In this document: positions 41,324 to 50,202 of the stretch, piece by piece
Layout of the letters: every line of letters begins with the position of its first letter
How positions within the stretch are numbered: the first letter of the stretch is position 1
Assembly (NCBI GenBank): GCA_015689705.1
Contig: WVSN01000011.1
Span: 54,181-118,180 of the forward strand
Length of the DNA stretch: 64,000 nucleotides
Direction: 5' to 3'
Source of the DNA: Rhodobacterales bacterium HKCCE3408
Lineage (GTDB): Bacteria > Pseudomonadota > Alphaproteobacteria > Rhodobacterales > Rhodobacteraceae
Translations under genes and position numbers: made by a program
Notes under the pieces: generated by a model
Told to the model about the DNA's origin: nothing
The model's input: only the letters and a program-made list of their open reading frames with translations
Database searches by the model: none

Positions 41324-42582
41324 GCGTCAATCTGCACACCCTGTCGAACGGCCTGCGGATCGTGACCGAGCACATGCCGGGCCTGCAATCGGCCGCGCTC
41401 GGGCTCTGGGTCAATGCCGGCGGGCGGCACGAGAAGGCGCACGAGAACGGGATCGCGCATTTCCTCGAGCACATGGCCTTCAAGGGCACCGCGCGGCGGA
41501 ATGCCCAGATGATCGCCGAGGAAATCGAGGACGTGGGCGGCTATATCAACGCCTATACCTCGCGGGAGGCGACGGCCTATTACGCCCGCGTCCTGAAGGA
41601 CGACGTGGCGCTGGCGCTCGACCTGATCGCCGATATCGTCCTCAACCCCGCCTTCGATCCGCGCGAGATCGAGGTGGAGCGCGGGGTGATCCTGCAGGAA
41701 ATCGGGCAGGCCAATGACACGCCGGACGACATCATCTTCGACTGGCTGCAGGAGGTCGCCTATCCGGGCCAGCCGCTCGGGCGGACCATCCTCGGGCCGG
41801 CCGACCGGGTGCGAGCCTTCGGGCGCGGCGATTTCACCGGGTTCATTGGTCAGCACTACGGACCCGGGCAGCTGATCCTGTCGGCCGCGGGCGCCGTCGA
41901 CCACGACGAGATCATCCGGCTTGCCGAAGAAATGCTTGGTCACCTGTCGCCGCAGCCCGCCGCAGTGCCCGAACCCGGCATCTTCGCCGGGGGCGAGCGG
42001 CGCGAGGTGAAGGCGCTGGAGCAGGCGCATTTCACGCTGGCGCTCGAGTCACCGGGCTACCGGCACGACGACATCTACGCCGCGCAGATCTACGCCACCG
42101 CGCTTGGCGGCGGCATGTCCTCGCGGCTGTTCCAGGAGATCCGGGAACGCCGCGGTCTGTGCTACACGATCTTCGCGCAGGTCGGGGCCTATGACGATAC
42201 CGGGCTGATGACGATCTATGCCGGCACGGGCGGCGATGACCTGGGCGAACTGGCCAACCTGACCATTGACGAGATCCGGCGGTCGGTCGGCGGGCTGACG
42301 CAGGCCGAACTGGACCGCGCGCGGGCGCAGATGAAGGCGGGCATGCTGATGGGGCTGGAAAGCCCGTCGGCGCGCGCCGAACGCTTGGCCCGGCTGGTGT
42401 CGATCTGGAACCGCATCCCGCCGCTCGAGGAAACCGTAGCGCGGATCGACGCGGTGACCCTGCCGCGTCTTCTGAGCTTTGCCGAGGGCATGGCGCAGGC
42501 CGGACGGGCGGCGATGGCGCTCTACGGACCGGTGGACCGGGCGCCCGATCTCGGGCGTCTCACGGAGCGCCTGGCGGCCTGA
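41320..42582 (+). CDS. M16 family zinc peptidase (processing-peptidase-like)
   Basis: A 420-residue protein with the inverted zinc motif HFLEH (HxxEH) at about 47-51 and the distal Glu in EIEVERGVILQEI. The second M16 half carries LGGGMSSRLFQEIRERRGLCYTI. Size and arrangement match the alphaproteobacterial relatives of mitochondrial processing peptidase beta. No export signal is apparent. Physiological substrate unknown. Coupled to both thrC and the downstream acetyltransferase. Confidence 0.94.
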   Translation: MSVNLHTLSNGLRIVTEHMPGLQSAALGLWVNAGGRHEKAHENGIAHFLEHMAFKGTARRNAQMIAEEIEDVGGYINAYTSREATAYYARVLKDDVALALDLIADIVLNPAFDPREIEVERGVILQEIGQANDTPDDIIFDWLQEVAYPGQPLGRTILGPADRVRAFGRGDFTGFIGQHYGPGQLILSAAGAVDHDEIIRLAEEMLGHLSPQPAAVPEPGIFAGGERREVKALEQAHFTLALESPGYRHDDIYAAQIYATALGGGMSSRLFQEIRERRGLCYTIFAQVGAYDDTGLMTIYAGTGGDDLGELANLTIDEIRRSVGGLTQAELDRARAQMKAGMLMGLESPSARAERLARLVSIWNRIPPLEETVARIDAVTLPRLLSFAEGMAQAGRAAMALYGPVDRAPDLGRLTERLAA

Positions 42583-43166
42583 TGCTTGCGCGAAAACGGA
42601 AGCCCAGGATCGAAACCGACCGGCTGACGTTGCGCCTGCCGAGCCATGCCGACTTCCGCGCCTGGACCGCGTTGCGCCAATCCTCGGCCAAGTTCCTGCA
42701 ACCGTGGGAGCCGACCTGGGCCGCTGATCACCTGACGCGTCGCAGCTTCACCAACCGCGTCTACTGGGCGCAGCGGGCGATCGCGCAGGGCTCGGCCATG
42801 CCGCTGTTCATGATCCGGCGCGAGGGCGAGGTGCTGGTGGGCGCGATCACGCTCGACAATATCCGGCGCGGGCCGGCGCAGGCGGGGACGCTCGGCTACT
42901 GGATCGGCGCGGCCCATGCGCGCCAGGGCTTCATGCGCGAGGCGATCGAGGGCGTGGTGCACTTCGCCTTCACCGAGCTCGATCTCAGCCGGATCGAGGC
43001 GGCCTGCCTGCCCGAGAACGTCGCGTCCCGCGGCGTGCTGGAGAAGGCCGGGTTCAAGTACGAGGGCGTGGCGCAGAGCTATCTTCAGATCAACGGACGT
43101 TGGCGGAACCACGTGCTTTACGCCAATCTGCGAAGCGACCGGCGGGGGCGGACGGATGTCGGCTGA
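42582..43166 (+). CDS. GNAT acetyltransferase, RimJ-like
   Basis: A 194-residue protein with a complete GNAT fold: RIETDRLTLRLPSHADF, VGAITLDNIRR, GTLGYWIGAAHARQGFMREA (acetyl-CoA P-loop region) and PENVASRGVLEKAGFKYEG. This pattern fits ribosomal-protein alanine acetyltransferases (RimJ). It shares one base with the preceding stop and overlaps the next gene by 11 bases. Confidence 0.92.
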   Translation: MLARKRKPRIETDRLTLRLPSHADFRAWTALRQSSAKFLQPWEPTWAADHLTRRSFTNRVYWAQRAIAQGSAMPLFMIRREGEVLVGAITLDNIRRGPAQAGTLGYWIGAAHARQGFMREAIEGVVHFAFTELDLSRIEAACLPENVASRGVLEKAGFKYEGVAQSYLQINGRWRNHVLYANLRSDRRGRTDVG

Positions 43167-44556
43167 CATCCTCGACCGCCTGCACGCCGCCCTTCCCGAC
43201 GCCGCCTTCCGCGAGGCCGGACCGGCCTATCTGGAGGAGCCGCGGGGCCGCTGGCACGGGCAGGCGGCGGCAGTGGTCGCCCCGGGATCGACCGACGAGG
43301 TCGCCGCGATCCTGCGGGTCTGCGCAGCGACCGGCACGCCGGTCATTCCCTTTGGCGGCGGGACGGGTCTTGTCGGCGGGCAGCTTGACGGGTCGGGGGC
43401 GGCGCCGGTCGTCCTGTCGCTTGAAAGAATGGACAAAATCCGCGCGGTCGACACCGATGGGCCGAGCATCGAAGTCGAGGCCGGCGCGATCCTGCAATCC
43501 TTGCAGGAGGCTGCGTCGCGCGAGGGCCTGGTCTTTCCGCTGACGCTGGCCAGCCAGGGCTCGGCGCGGATCGGCGGGCTGCTGGCGACGAATGCGGGCG
43601 GGGTGCATGTCCTGCGCTACGGCAACGCGCGCGACCTGTGCCTCGGGATCGAGGCGGTGATGGCCGACGGGTCGGTCTATCACGGGCTCTCGGCGCTGAG
43701 AAAAAACAATACGGGCTATGACTTACGCCATCTCCTGATCGGGTCGGAGGGGACGCTTGGCGTCATCACGGCGGCGACGTTGCGGCTGTTCCCCGCGCCG
43801 AAAAGCGAGGCGGCGGCGTTTTTCGCGGTGCGCGACCCGGCGGCGGCGCTGGATTTGCTGCGGCTGGCGCATGAAACGGCGGGGCCGGCCCTGTCGGCGT
43901 TCGAGCTTATTTCGCGGACCGGATTCGACTTCATGGATGAGGTCGGGATCAATCTGCGGGCGCCGTTTTCGGAGATGCCGGACTGGATGTGCCTGGTCGA
44001 AACCGGGTCGAGCGGGGACGATGCGGGCGACATCCTCGAGGCGCTTTTTTCCCAGGCTTTTGAAGAGGATATCGCGAGCGACGGGGTGGTCTCTCGGTCT
44101 GAGGGGCAGCGGGCGGCGTTCTGGGAGATGCGCGAGCGCATTCCCGAGGCCAACCGCAAGATCGGCGCGGTCTCCTCGCACGATATCTCGGTGCCCGTCG
44201 CGCGTATCCCGGACTTCATCGCCGAGGCGCCGGGGCGCATCGCCGCGATCGACGCGTTCCGCATCAACTGCTTCGGCCATATGGGCGACGGGAACCTGCA
44301 TTACAACGTCTTCCCGGTGCCGGGGAAATCCCGGAAAGACCATGAAGATCAACGGGATGCGATCAAGCGTGCGGTGCATGACCTGGTCCACGAGATGGGC
44401 GGATCGGTCTCGGCCGAGCATGGGATCGGGCGGCTGAAAGTGGGCGATCTGGAGCGCTACGGCGACCCCGCCAAACTCGCCGCGATGCGGGCGATCAAGG
44501 CCGCGCTCGACCCGCAGAACATCCTCAATCCGGGCGCCGTTCTCCGCAAAGGTTAA
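43156..44556 (+). CDS. FAD-linked D-2-hydroxyacid dehydrogenase (GlcD/D2HGDH-like)
   Basis: A 466-residue protein with a PCMH-type FAD domain (VVAPGSTDEVAAILRVC, IPFGGGTGLVGGQ, LLIGSEGTLGVIT) and a C-terminal substrate domain ending HGIGRLKVGDLERYG and DPQNILNPGAVL, with metal-ligand-like CFGHMGDGNLHYN. Family members oxidise D-lactate, glycolate or D-2-hydroxyglutarate. The ATG at 43156 overlaps the acetyltransferase end by 11 bases. The substrate is not decidable from sequence. Confidence 0.93.
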   Translation: MSADILDRLHAALPDAAFREAGPAYLEEPRGRWHGQAAAVVAPGSTDEVAAILRVCAATGTPVIPFGGGTGLVGGQLDGSGAAPVVLSLERMDKIRAVDTDGPSIEVEAGAILQSLQEAASREGLVFPLTLASQGSARIGGLLATNAGGVHVLRYGNARDLCLGIEAVMADGSVYHGLSALRKNNTGYDLRHLLIGSEGTLGVITAATLRLFPAPKSEAAAFFAVRDPAAALDLLRLAHETAGPALSAFELISRTGFDFMDEVGINLRAPFSEMPDWMCLVETGSSGDDAGDILEALFSQAFEEDIASDGVVSRSEGQRAAFWEMRERIPEANRKIGAVSSHDISVPVARIPDFIAEAPGRIAAIDAFRINCFGHMGDGNLHYNVFPVPGKSRKDHEDQRDAIKRAVHDLVHEMGGSVSAEHGIGRLKVGDLERYGDPAKLAAMRAIKAALDPQNILNPGAVLRKG

Positions 44557-44592
44557 CGCCGCTGGCGGGCCGAAACCGCATGTATTGATTCC

Positions 44593-44640
44593 GGTATGCC
44601 TGGCGGTATGCCTGGCGGTATGCCTATCGGTATGCCTGAA
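44593..44640. repeat. four tandem copies of a 12-bp unit
   Basis: Units GGTATGCCTGGC, GGTATGCCTGGC, GGTATGCCTATC and GGTATGCCTGAA follow head to tail: the first two are identical, the last two diverge by two bases each. They lie in the 269-base gap after the flavin dehydrogenase. The same gap holds a second pair of direct repeats (TCCGGAATGGA at 44684-44694 and 44705-44715) and two copies of GGTTAACGCCGC (start near 44551 and 44658). No gene is visible in the gap. Confidence 0.85.
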
Positions 44641-44825
44641 TGTCGGCCCCGGTGAGAGGTTAACGCCGCACCGGGCCATAATGTCCGGAATGGACAGGCC
44701 GATATCCGGAATGGATACATCGCGCTTTGTCGCCCCGCGCGCGCCGCAGGATGCTGTCGCCATCGCGACGGGAGAGAGACCATGCCTCAGGGCAGATCGG
44801 GTGACGCCACCGGAGGGCGGGCGTG

Positions 44826-45692
44826 ATGCGCGTGGGCTTCGCGGGGCTCGGCCGGATGGGTGCGCACATGGCGCGGAACCTGTCCCGCGCGGGTCACGAC
44901 CTGACGCTGTGGAACCGGACGCCGGACAAGGCCCGGACGCTGGCCGCCGAACTGGGCTGCGCCGTTGCCGACAGCCCGCGCGCGCTTTCGGACGCGGCGG
45001 AGGTCGTCGTGACCATGCTGGCCGACGACCCGAGCTCGGACGCGGTGCATTCCGGGCCTGACGGGCTGTTCGCCGGATCGGCCCGGACCTTCGTCGAGAT
45101 GGGGACGATGAGCCCCGACCACATCGCGCGGCTGGCGGCCGACGCGCCGGAGGGCGCGCGGGTGATCGACGCGCCGGTTTCGGGCGCGACGCAGGCCGCC
45201 GCCGACGCGCAGCTGATGATCATGGCCGGCTGCACCGAGGCCGAGGCCGCGCCGGGCATGCCGCTGTTCGAGGCGATGGGCAAACGCACGATCTGCCTCG
45301 GCTCCTCCGGGGCCGGGTCGGTCATGAAGCTGGCGGTCAATTCGCTGATCCACGGGATCAACCAGACGCTGGCCGAAGCGATGACGCTGGCCGAGGCCGC
45401 CGGTATCGCCCCGGTCGCCGCCTTCGACGTGATCGAGGCAAGCGCCGCCTGCGCGCCGATGCTGCGCTACCGCCGGCCGCTCTACCTCGACGAGGCGAAC
45501 CACGACGTGACCTTCACGGTCGCGCTGGCGCGCAAGGACATGGAGGTGACCGCGCGACTGGCCGAGGCGCTGGGCACCGCGATGCCGCAGGGGCGGGAGA
45601 CGCTGCGCATCCTGAAAGAGGCCGAGGCGGAGGGTTACGCGGGCCGCGACATGGCCGCGATCCTCGCCTTCATGCGGGAGGGACGGAGATGA
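44826..45692 (+). CDS. beta-hydroxyacid dehydrogenase (3-hydroxyisobutyrate dehydrogenase family)
   Basis: A 288-residue NAD(P)-dependent enzyme: Rossmann loop GFAGLGRMGAHMARNL near 4-19, substrate motif IDAPVSGATQAAADAQL near 117-133, and the catalytic lysine in GSVMKLAVNSLIHG. It could act on 3-hydroxyisobutyrate, tartronate semialdehyde or a related acid. GGAGG precedes both GTG 44823 and ATG 44826; the ATG is preferred. Its stop overlaps the ThuA ATG, which hints at sugar-acid metabolism. Confidence 0.92.
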   Translation: MRVGFAGLGRMGAHMARNLSRAGHDLTLWNRTPDKARTLAAELGCAVADSPRALSDAAEVVVTMLADDPSSDAVHSGPDGLFAGSARTFVEMGTMSPDHIARLAADAPEGARVIDAPVSGATQAAADAQLMIMAGCTEAEAAPGMPLFEAMGKRTICLGSSGAGSVMKLAVNSLIHGINQTLAEAMTLAEAAGIAPVAAFDVIEASAACAPMLRYRRPLYLDEANHDVTFTVALARKDMEVTARLAEALGTAMPQGRETLRILKEAEAEGYAGRDMAAILAFMREGRR

Positions 45693-46390
45693 AAGCCGCG
45701 CTGTTCGTCGGCGGATGGGAGGGCCACACGCCGACCCATTTCGCCGACTGGTACCGGGAGCTTCTGGAAGCGAACGGGTTCGAGGTCGATACCTACGACA
45801 CGCTGGAGCCGCTGGAGCGGCCGGAGGAGCTGGCCGATCTGGACCTCATCACGCCGATCTGGTCCTCGGCCCGGTCGGGCCACCAGGAAGAGTTCGGCAA
45901 CATGACCAAGGCGCAGGAGGACGGGCTTCTGCAGCTGATCGGGAATGGCTGCGGGATCGCCGGCTGGCACGGGCATATGGGCGACGCGTTCCGCGATCGG
46001 CCGACCTACCATTTCCTGATCGGCGGCCAGTTCGTCGCCCATCCGCCGGGCTGGCCCGACAACCTGCAGCCGGCCGAGGATTACATCGATTACGACGTGA
46101 CGATCTGCCGGCCCGACGACCCGATCGTCGAGGGCATCCGCAGCTTCCGGCTGCGATCCGAGCAATACTACATGCTGGTTGATCCCTCGAACGAGGTGCT
46201 GGCGACCACGACCTTCTCGGGTGATCACCTGTGGTGGATCGAGGGGACGGTGATCCCGGTCGTGTGGAAACGCCGCTGGGACCGGGGCCGGGTGTTCTAC
46301 TGCTCGATCGGGCACGAGCTGGACGACCTGAAAGTGCCGCAGGTGACGGAGATCATCCGGCGCGGGGCGATCTGGGCGGCGCGGGGGTAG
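45689..46390 (+). CDS. ThuA domain protein
   Basis: A 233-residue protein starting MKAALFVGGWEGHTPTHFADWYRELL. GNGCGIAGWHGHMGDAF, IDYDVTICRPDDPI and GRVFYCSIGHELDDL fit the ThuA fold, a class I amidotransferase relative without the usual cysteine. ThuA proteins act in trehalose or other sugar 3-keto pathways in rhizobia. With the beta-hydroxyacid dehydrogenase it suggests a carbohydrate-derivative pathway; no transporter is attached here. Confidence 0.88.
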   Translation: MKAALFVGGWEGHTPTHFADWYRELLEANGFEVDTYDTLEPLERPEELADLDLITPIWSSARSGHQEEFGNMTKAQEDGLLQLIGNGCGIAGWHGHMGDAFRDRPTYHFLIGGQFVAHPPGWPDNLQPAEDYIDYDVTICRPDDPIVEGIRSFRLRSEQYYMLVDPSNEVLATTTFSGDHLWWIEGTVIPVVWKRRWDRGRVFYCSIGHELDDLKVPQVTEIIRRGAIWAARG

Positions 46391-46520
46391 GGGGCGGTGG
46401 GGGTGTCTGGTTTGCGGACAACACCGTCTTTCAAAAACTGCGTCTGAATTCAGCTTTAGAAAGCGCTATCCAAATGCAGGACTCCGCGCCTATCGTTTCA
46501 CGGTAATAGGGAGACGAGAC

Positions 46521-46892
46521 ATGACGGCACACAATGCGACCGACCTCATCAAGTTGTTCTCGGAACGCTTTGCGGCGAAAGACATAGACGGACTGATGGA
46601 ACTTTATGAGAAAGACGCGGTGTTTCCGAACCATCATGGAACATACAAAGGATCGGAGCAGGTCAGCCCTGTTCTGCAAGGTTACATCGACTCGGGCGCC
46701 AAGATTGAATTCAATCGCCAGGTGGCCTTCGAGACGGGCGACATTGCCCTTGTTCAGAACGGTTGGACATTGACGACCACTGGTGGCGACATCGTTACCG
46801 GAGTGAGTGTCGAAGTTGCGCGAAAACAATCGGACGGCACGTGGAAATACGTGATCGACAGCCCCGACGGAGCCGCCCTTCTCGATCACTGA
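46521..46892 (+). CDS. NTF2-like (SnoaL/DUF4440) protein
   Basis: A 123-residue single-domain protein with the cone-shaped NTF2 fold pattern: LIKLFSERFAAKDIDGLMELYEKDAVFPN at the start (quoted in part), GYIDSGAKIEFN, and a final strand DGTWKYVIDSPDGAAL. Such proteins bind small hydrophobic ligands or act as isomerases or cyclases; function unknown. AGGGAGACGAG precedes the ATG. Its codons are less GC-rich than those of its neighbours, as in the GST gene that follows, which suggests a recently acquired pair. Confidence 0.82.
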   Translation: MTAHNATDLIKLFSERFAAKDIDGLMELYEKDAVFPNHHGTYKGSEQVSPVLQGYIDSGAKIEFNRQVAFETGDIALVQNGWTLTTTGGDIVTGVSVEVARKQSDGTWKYVIDSPDGAALLDH

Positions 46893-47012
46893 GCCTACCC
46901 TTGTCGTCGGCAAGTAGGCAATTGGGCGCAAAGCAGACCTTCGCTGCGCGCGCGGCCATGACGACATCGCCAACCGGCCGCGGATTGTCGGCTCTGCGAG
47001 CCGGGCGGCCAT

Positions 47013-47660
47013 TCAGATTTCGGGGAAACGATAGAATTCCCAAAGATCGCGAATTGATTTCCGTTCGTGAGTTGCCCAATAGAGCCGTTTCAATTTCGGC
47101 CGGGTTTCGAAGACGTCGTCCCGCAGCTTGCCTGTCAGAACGATGCACACCATGACCGTGTAAATGTCCAGCGGGCCGAACCCCCGCTCCATGAACCAGG
47201 GGTGTCCCGAGATCGCGTCTTCGAGCGCATCGAAGAATTTCGTCAGCTGGGTCCACGCGGCCTCGGTCGTGGCCGAATAGGCCTCGGGATCGGTAGTATA
47301 TTCTTCGGGGTAGGAGACGCGTCGGATGGTCGTGTGACCGGTCGTTGCAAGCGCGAACAGCCAATGAAGAAAGAACGGGCGGTCCGGGTCGTCGACCCCT
47401 GGAACCAGGCCGCTGTTCGTGTGCAGGTCACCCAACATCAGGAGTATCGCGCCATTCTCGCCGAAGGTGCGGCCATCCTTCAGTCCGAGGGTCGGAATGA
47501 GCATGTTCGGGTTGAGCGCCCTGAATTCTGACGTCTCGTGGGCGTTGGTCGTCGTGTCCACATGGGACAGCTCGTAACTCGCTCCCAATTCGTCCAGCAT
47601 GACATGCGGCACGAATGCGCTGGTGAGAAAGTCGAAATAGAGTGTGAATTCGTGGCTCAA
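47013..47660 (-). CDS. glutathione S-transferase family protein
   Basis: A 215-residue protein with an N-terminal thioredoxin-like domain (FTLYFDFLTSAFVPHVMLDELG, quoted in part; NPNMLIPTLGLKDG; FGENGAILLML, the cis-Pro and gamma-glutamyl contact region) and a helical C-terminal domain (WFMERGFGPLDIYTVMVCIV). The expected catalytic Ser/Cys is not obvious. TTG at 47660 is the only suitable start; the next in-frame ATG would remove the first strand. Convergent with the NTF2-like gene, and also lower in GC. Confidence 0.83.
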   Translation of the reverse strand: MSHEFTLYFDFLTSAFVPHVMLDELGASYELSHVDTTTNAHETSEFRALNPNMLIPTLGLKDGRTFGENGAILLMLGDLHTNSGLVPGVDDPDRPFFLHWLFALATTGHTTIRRVSYPEEYTTDPEAYSATTEAAWTQLTKFFDALEDAISGHPWFMERGFGPLDIYTVMVCIVLTGKLRDDVFETRPKLKRLYWATHERKSIRDLWEFYRFPEI

Positions 47661-47879
47661 TTTTCGGTCCGGGCAAATTGCATGGCAGTCAGGCTAGCAG
47701 AGCGGCTTTCGTCCTGTCCATGAAGGCAGGATCGCGCTTGCCTCCGCGCGCGCTTCGCTGTCGGCGGACCTGCTTTGCGGGTGTCGGAGGCGGGGCCGGC
47801 CGGGCTTCCGGGAGGCTTGACCCGTCTTGCCGTCGCGGACCAACTGTCCCCACGGGGCAGGTCACACGACGGGCGGCAC

Positions 47880-49556
47880 ATGACTCAGAACCTAGCATCC
47901 AGGATCGTCGGGCCGTTCTCGGTTCCGTGCCTGCTTCTCGGGCTGGTGTTCTTCGCCGCCTCGCTGACCCCGTCGCTGATCCCCCGCGGGCCGGAGGTGC
48001 AGGGCGTTCTCGGGGGGGTGGTCGCGGCGCTCGGCTATCTCGTCGGTCAGATCGTGGGCCTGTTGTGGCGCGCGGCCGACATGCCCCGGCTGCCCCGGCG
48101 GATCGCCTCGGCGCTCACGCTTGTCTGCGCGGTCGTCGTGCTGGTTGTCTTCGCCTGGGTGCTCGGCTCGAGCCTGACATGGCAGAACGACCTGCGGGCG
48201 CGGATGGGTCTGCCGCCGGAGGACGCGCTCGGACTGGGGAAGATCCTTCTGATCGCGGTCGGCGTCTTCGCGGTGGCCTACGGGCTCGGCCGCCTTGTCG
48301 CGTCGCTGTTCCGCGTGATCCGAAGGCGGTTCTACCGGGTGATGCCGAAGCGGCGGGCCAACGTGCTCGGCGTCGTGGCGGTCGTCGTGATCCTGTTCGT
48401 CGTCACGCGCGAGGGGATCTACGACCGGGTGGTGACCACGCTGGACGAAGGCTACGAGACGGCGCAGGCGCTGTTCGATCTAGCCCCGCCGGCGCCGGCC
48501 GACCCGAACCGGACCGGCAGCGCGGCCTCGCTGATCGACTGGGGCGGCATCGGCGCGCCGGGGCGCGATTTCATCCTGTCGGGCCCGGACGCCGCGGCCA
48601 TCTCCAGCTTCACCGGACGGCCCGCGCTGGATCCGATCCGGGTCTATGTCGGGCGCGCCAACGGCGGCACCGCACGGGAACGGGCCGAACTGGCGCTGGC
48701 CGAGCTGGTGCGGCAGGGCGCCTTCGAGCGCGAGGTTCTGATCGTTGCCAGCCCGACCGGGACCGGGTGGATGGATCCCGGCGCCCATGACCCGGTCGAG
48801 TACATGCATGACGGCGACATCGCGACGGTTGCGGCGCAGTATTCCTATCTTCAGTCGCCGCTGGCCCTGATCCTGGAGACGAATACCGGTCTGGAGCAGG
48901 CGACCGCGTTGCAGGATGTCGTGCACGGATACTGGCGCACGCTCGATCCCGAGACGCGCCCGCGGCTCTATGTCCACGGGCTGAGCCTCGGGGCGTGGTC
49001 GTCGATGTATGCGACCAATCTTTTCCGTCTGCTCGACGATCCCATCGACGGCGCGTTCTGGGCCGGGCCGCCGTTTCCGTCAGCGCTGTGGAACTACGTG
49101 CAGAACCAGCGCGAACCCGGCAGTCCCTGGGTCCTTCCGAGGATCGGCGACGGGTCGCTGGTCCGCTATGCCTCGCATGTCGCGGACGGGTCCGAGGCGC
49201 CGGCGGACTGGGGGCAGATGCGGATTGTCTTCCTTCAGTATTCCAGCGATCCGGTCGTCTTCTACGACCCCTATTCGGTGTGGCGCGCGCCGGACTGGAT
49301 GCGGGACCCGCCGGCCGAGGACATGTCCGAGCATCTGTTCTTCATGCCCATCGTCACGCAGTTCCAGCTGGCGCTGGACATGGCGCTGTCATTCGGCGCA
49401 CCGCCGGGCCACGGGCACGCCTATTATGCGCATGACTATATCGGCCCGTGGGTGCAGGTGACGAACCCGGCGGGATGGACCGCCGCCGATACCGAGAGGC
49501 TGCGCGCCCATTGCGACAACGGCTTCCAGGCAGGTTGTTCCAACGATCCGACCTGA
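47880..49556 (+). CDS. membrane-anchored alpha/beta hydrolase (Abhydrolase_9 type)
   Basis: A 558-residue protein. The N-terminal part (about 10-195) has four hydrophobic segments and the conserved SLTPSLIPRG; the C-terminal part (about 235-555) is an alpha/beta-hydrolase with nucleophile elbow HGLSLGAWSS. This two-part layout matches PF15420 plus PF10081. Biochemical roles are unknown; it probably acts on lipids or esters at the membrane. ATG 47880 was chosen because coding similarity starts there. Confidence 0.87.
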   Translation: MTQNLASRIVGPFSVPCLLLGLVFFAASLTPSLIPRGPEVQGVLGGVVAALGYLVGQIVGLLWRAADMPRLPRRIASALTLVCAVVVLVVFAWVLGSSLTWQNDLRARMGLPPEDALGLGKILLIAVGVFAVAYGLGRLVASLFRVIRRRFYRVMPKRRANVLGVVAVVVILFVVTREGIYDRVVTTLDEGYETAQALFDLAPPAPADPNRTGSAASLIDWGGIGAPGRDFILSGPDAAAISSFTGRPALDPIRVYVGRANGGTARERAELALAELVRQGAFEREVLIVASPTGTGWMDPGAHDPVEYMHDGDIATVAAQYSYLQSPLALILETNTGLEQATALQDVVHGYWRTLDPETRPRLYVHGLSLGAWSSMYATNLFRLLDDPIDGAFWAGPPFPSALWNYVQNQREPGSPWVLPRIGDGSLVRYASHVADGSEAPADWGQMRIVFLQYSSDPVVFYDPYSVWRAPDWMRDPPAEDMSEHLFFMPIVTQFQLALDMALSFGAPPGHGHAYYAHDYIGPWVQVTNPAGWTAADTERLRAHCDNGFQAGCSNDPT

Positions 49557-49623
49557 GCGGCCGCCCGGTCTTGCGGTCACCGCCCGCCCGGAATGAGTTC
49601 CGCCGCGTGACGAGTTGTGGTCC

Positions 49624-50097
49624 TCACGAGCGTTCCATCTCCTCCGCGCGGTCAAGGGCGACGGCCAGCGTCGACAGGTAGTCGACCGCGTGCACGGTGG
49701 CGTCCTTCAGATCGGTCGATGCCTGTTTCGACACCGTCAGATGCCCGGCCTCGTCCCGGGTGACCCAACCCTTCTCCGGCAAGACGAGGAGCTTGCGCCG
49801 GACCGTTTCGCGCGGGATGCCCGAGGCCTCGACGATCGACTGGAGATTGGTCGGAGACTGGTTGGGCGCACCGGCCGGGCCGCGGGTCAGGCTTTCGTAA
49901 TCGACCAGTTCGCGCGCCCAGTTCTCTTTCCGCGTCCGGTCGCCGATCACGGCGAGGACCAGCATGAGGTCGAGGTCTCCGTCGAAGACCCGTCTGAGAT
50001 GCACGAGGAACCGCGTGAAGCCGGCAACCTGGGCCGGCCAGACCGTCGCGAAATTCCGCTCGATCGTCTCCCGCTTGCTCGCCTTCTCGGCCTTCAT
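49624..50097 (-). CDS. winged-helix transcriptional regulator
   Basis: A 157-residue protein with a DNA-binding winged helix at about 80-130: SPTNLQSIVEASGIPRETVRRKLLVLPEKGWV, quoted in part, followed by the wing TRDEAGHLTV. Before it is a helical region that may dimerise. It resembles MarR/GntR-type single-domain regulators without a clear subfamily. It is divergent from the alginate-export-like gene 105 bases away and convergent with the hydrolase, so it may control the outer-membrane gene. Confidence 0.78.
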   Translation of the reverse strand: MKAEKASKRETIERNFATVWPAQVAGFTRFLVHLRRVFDGDLDLMLVLAVIGDRTRKENWARELVDYESLTRGPAGAPNQSPTNLQSIVEASGIPRETVRRKLLVLPEKGWVTRDEAGHLTVSKQASTDLKDATVHAVDYLSTLAVALDRAEEMERS

Positions 50098-50202
50098 GGC
50101 AGCGCCCTCCCTGCGTCCTCGCCCATTTTGGGCACCAACCGTCTTTGTCTGTCAATCGCGCCGAAATAATCTTTCGCGGCACATGCACCGATGGGGGAGT
50201 CG

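Noticed and set aside
44593..44640. CRISPR array
   Set aside because: Units are 12 bases, directly adjacent, with no spacers, and no cas gene is present.
44585..45061. Open frame beginning MIPVCLAVCLAVCLSVCL over the 12-bp repeats
   Set aside because: The Cys-Leu repeat is just the 12-bp array translated, and the frame then runs out of phase through the beta-hydroxyacid dehydrogenase gene.
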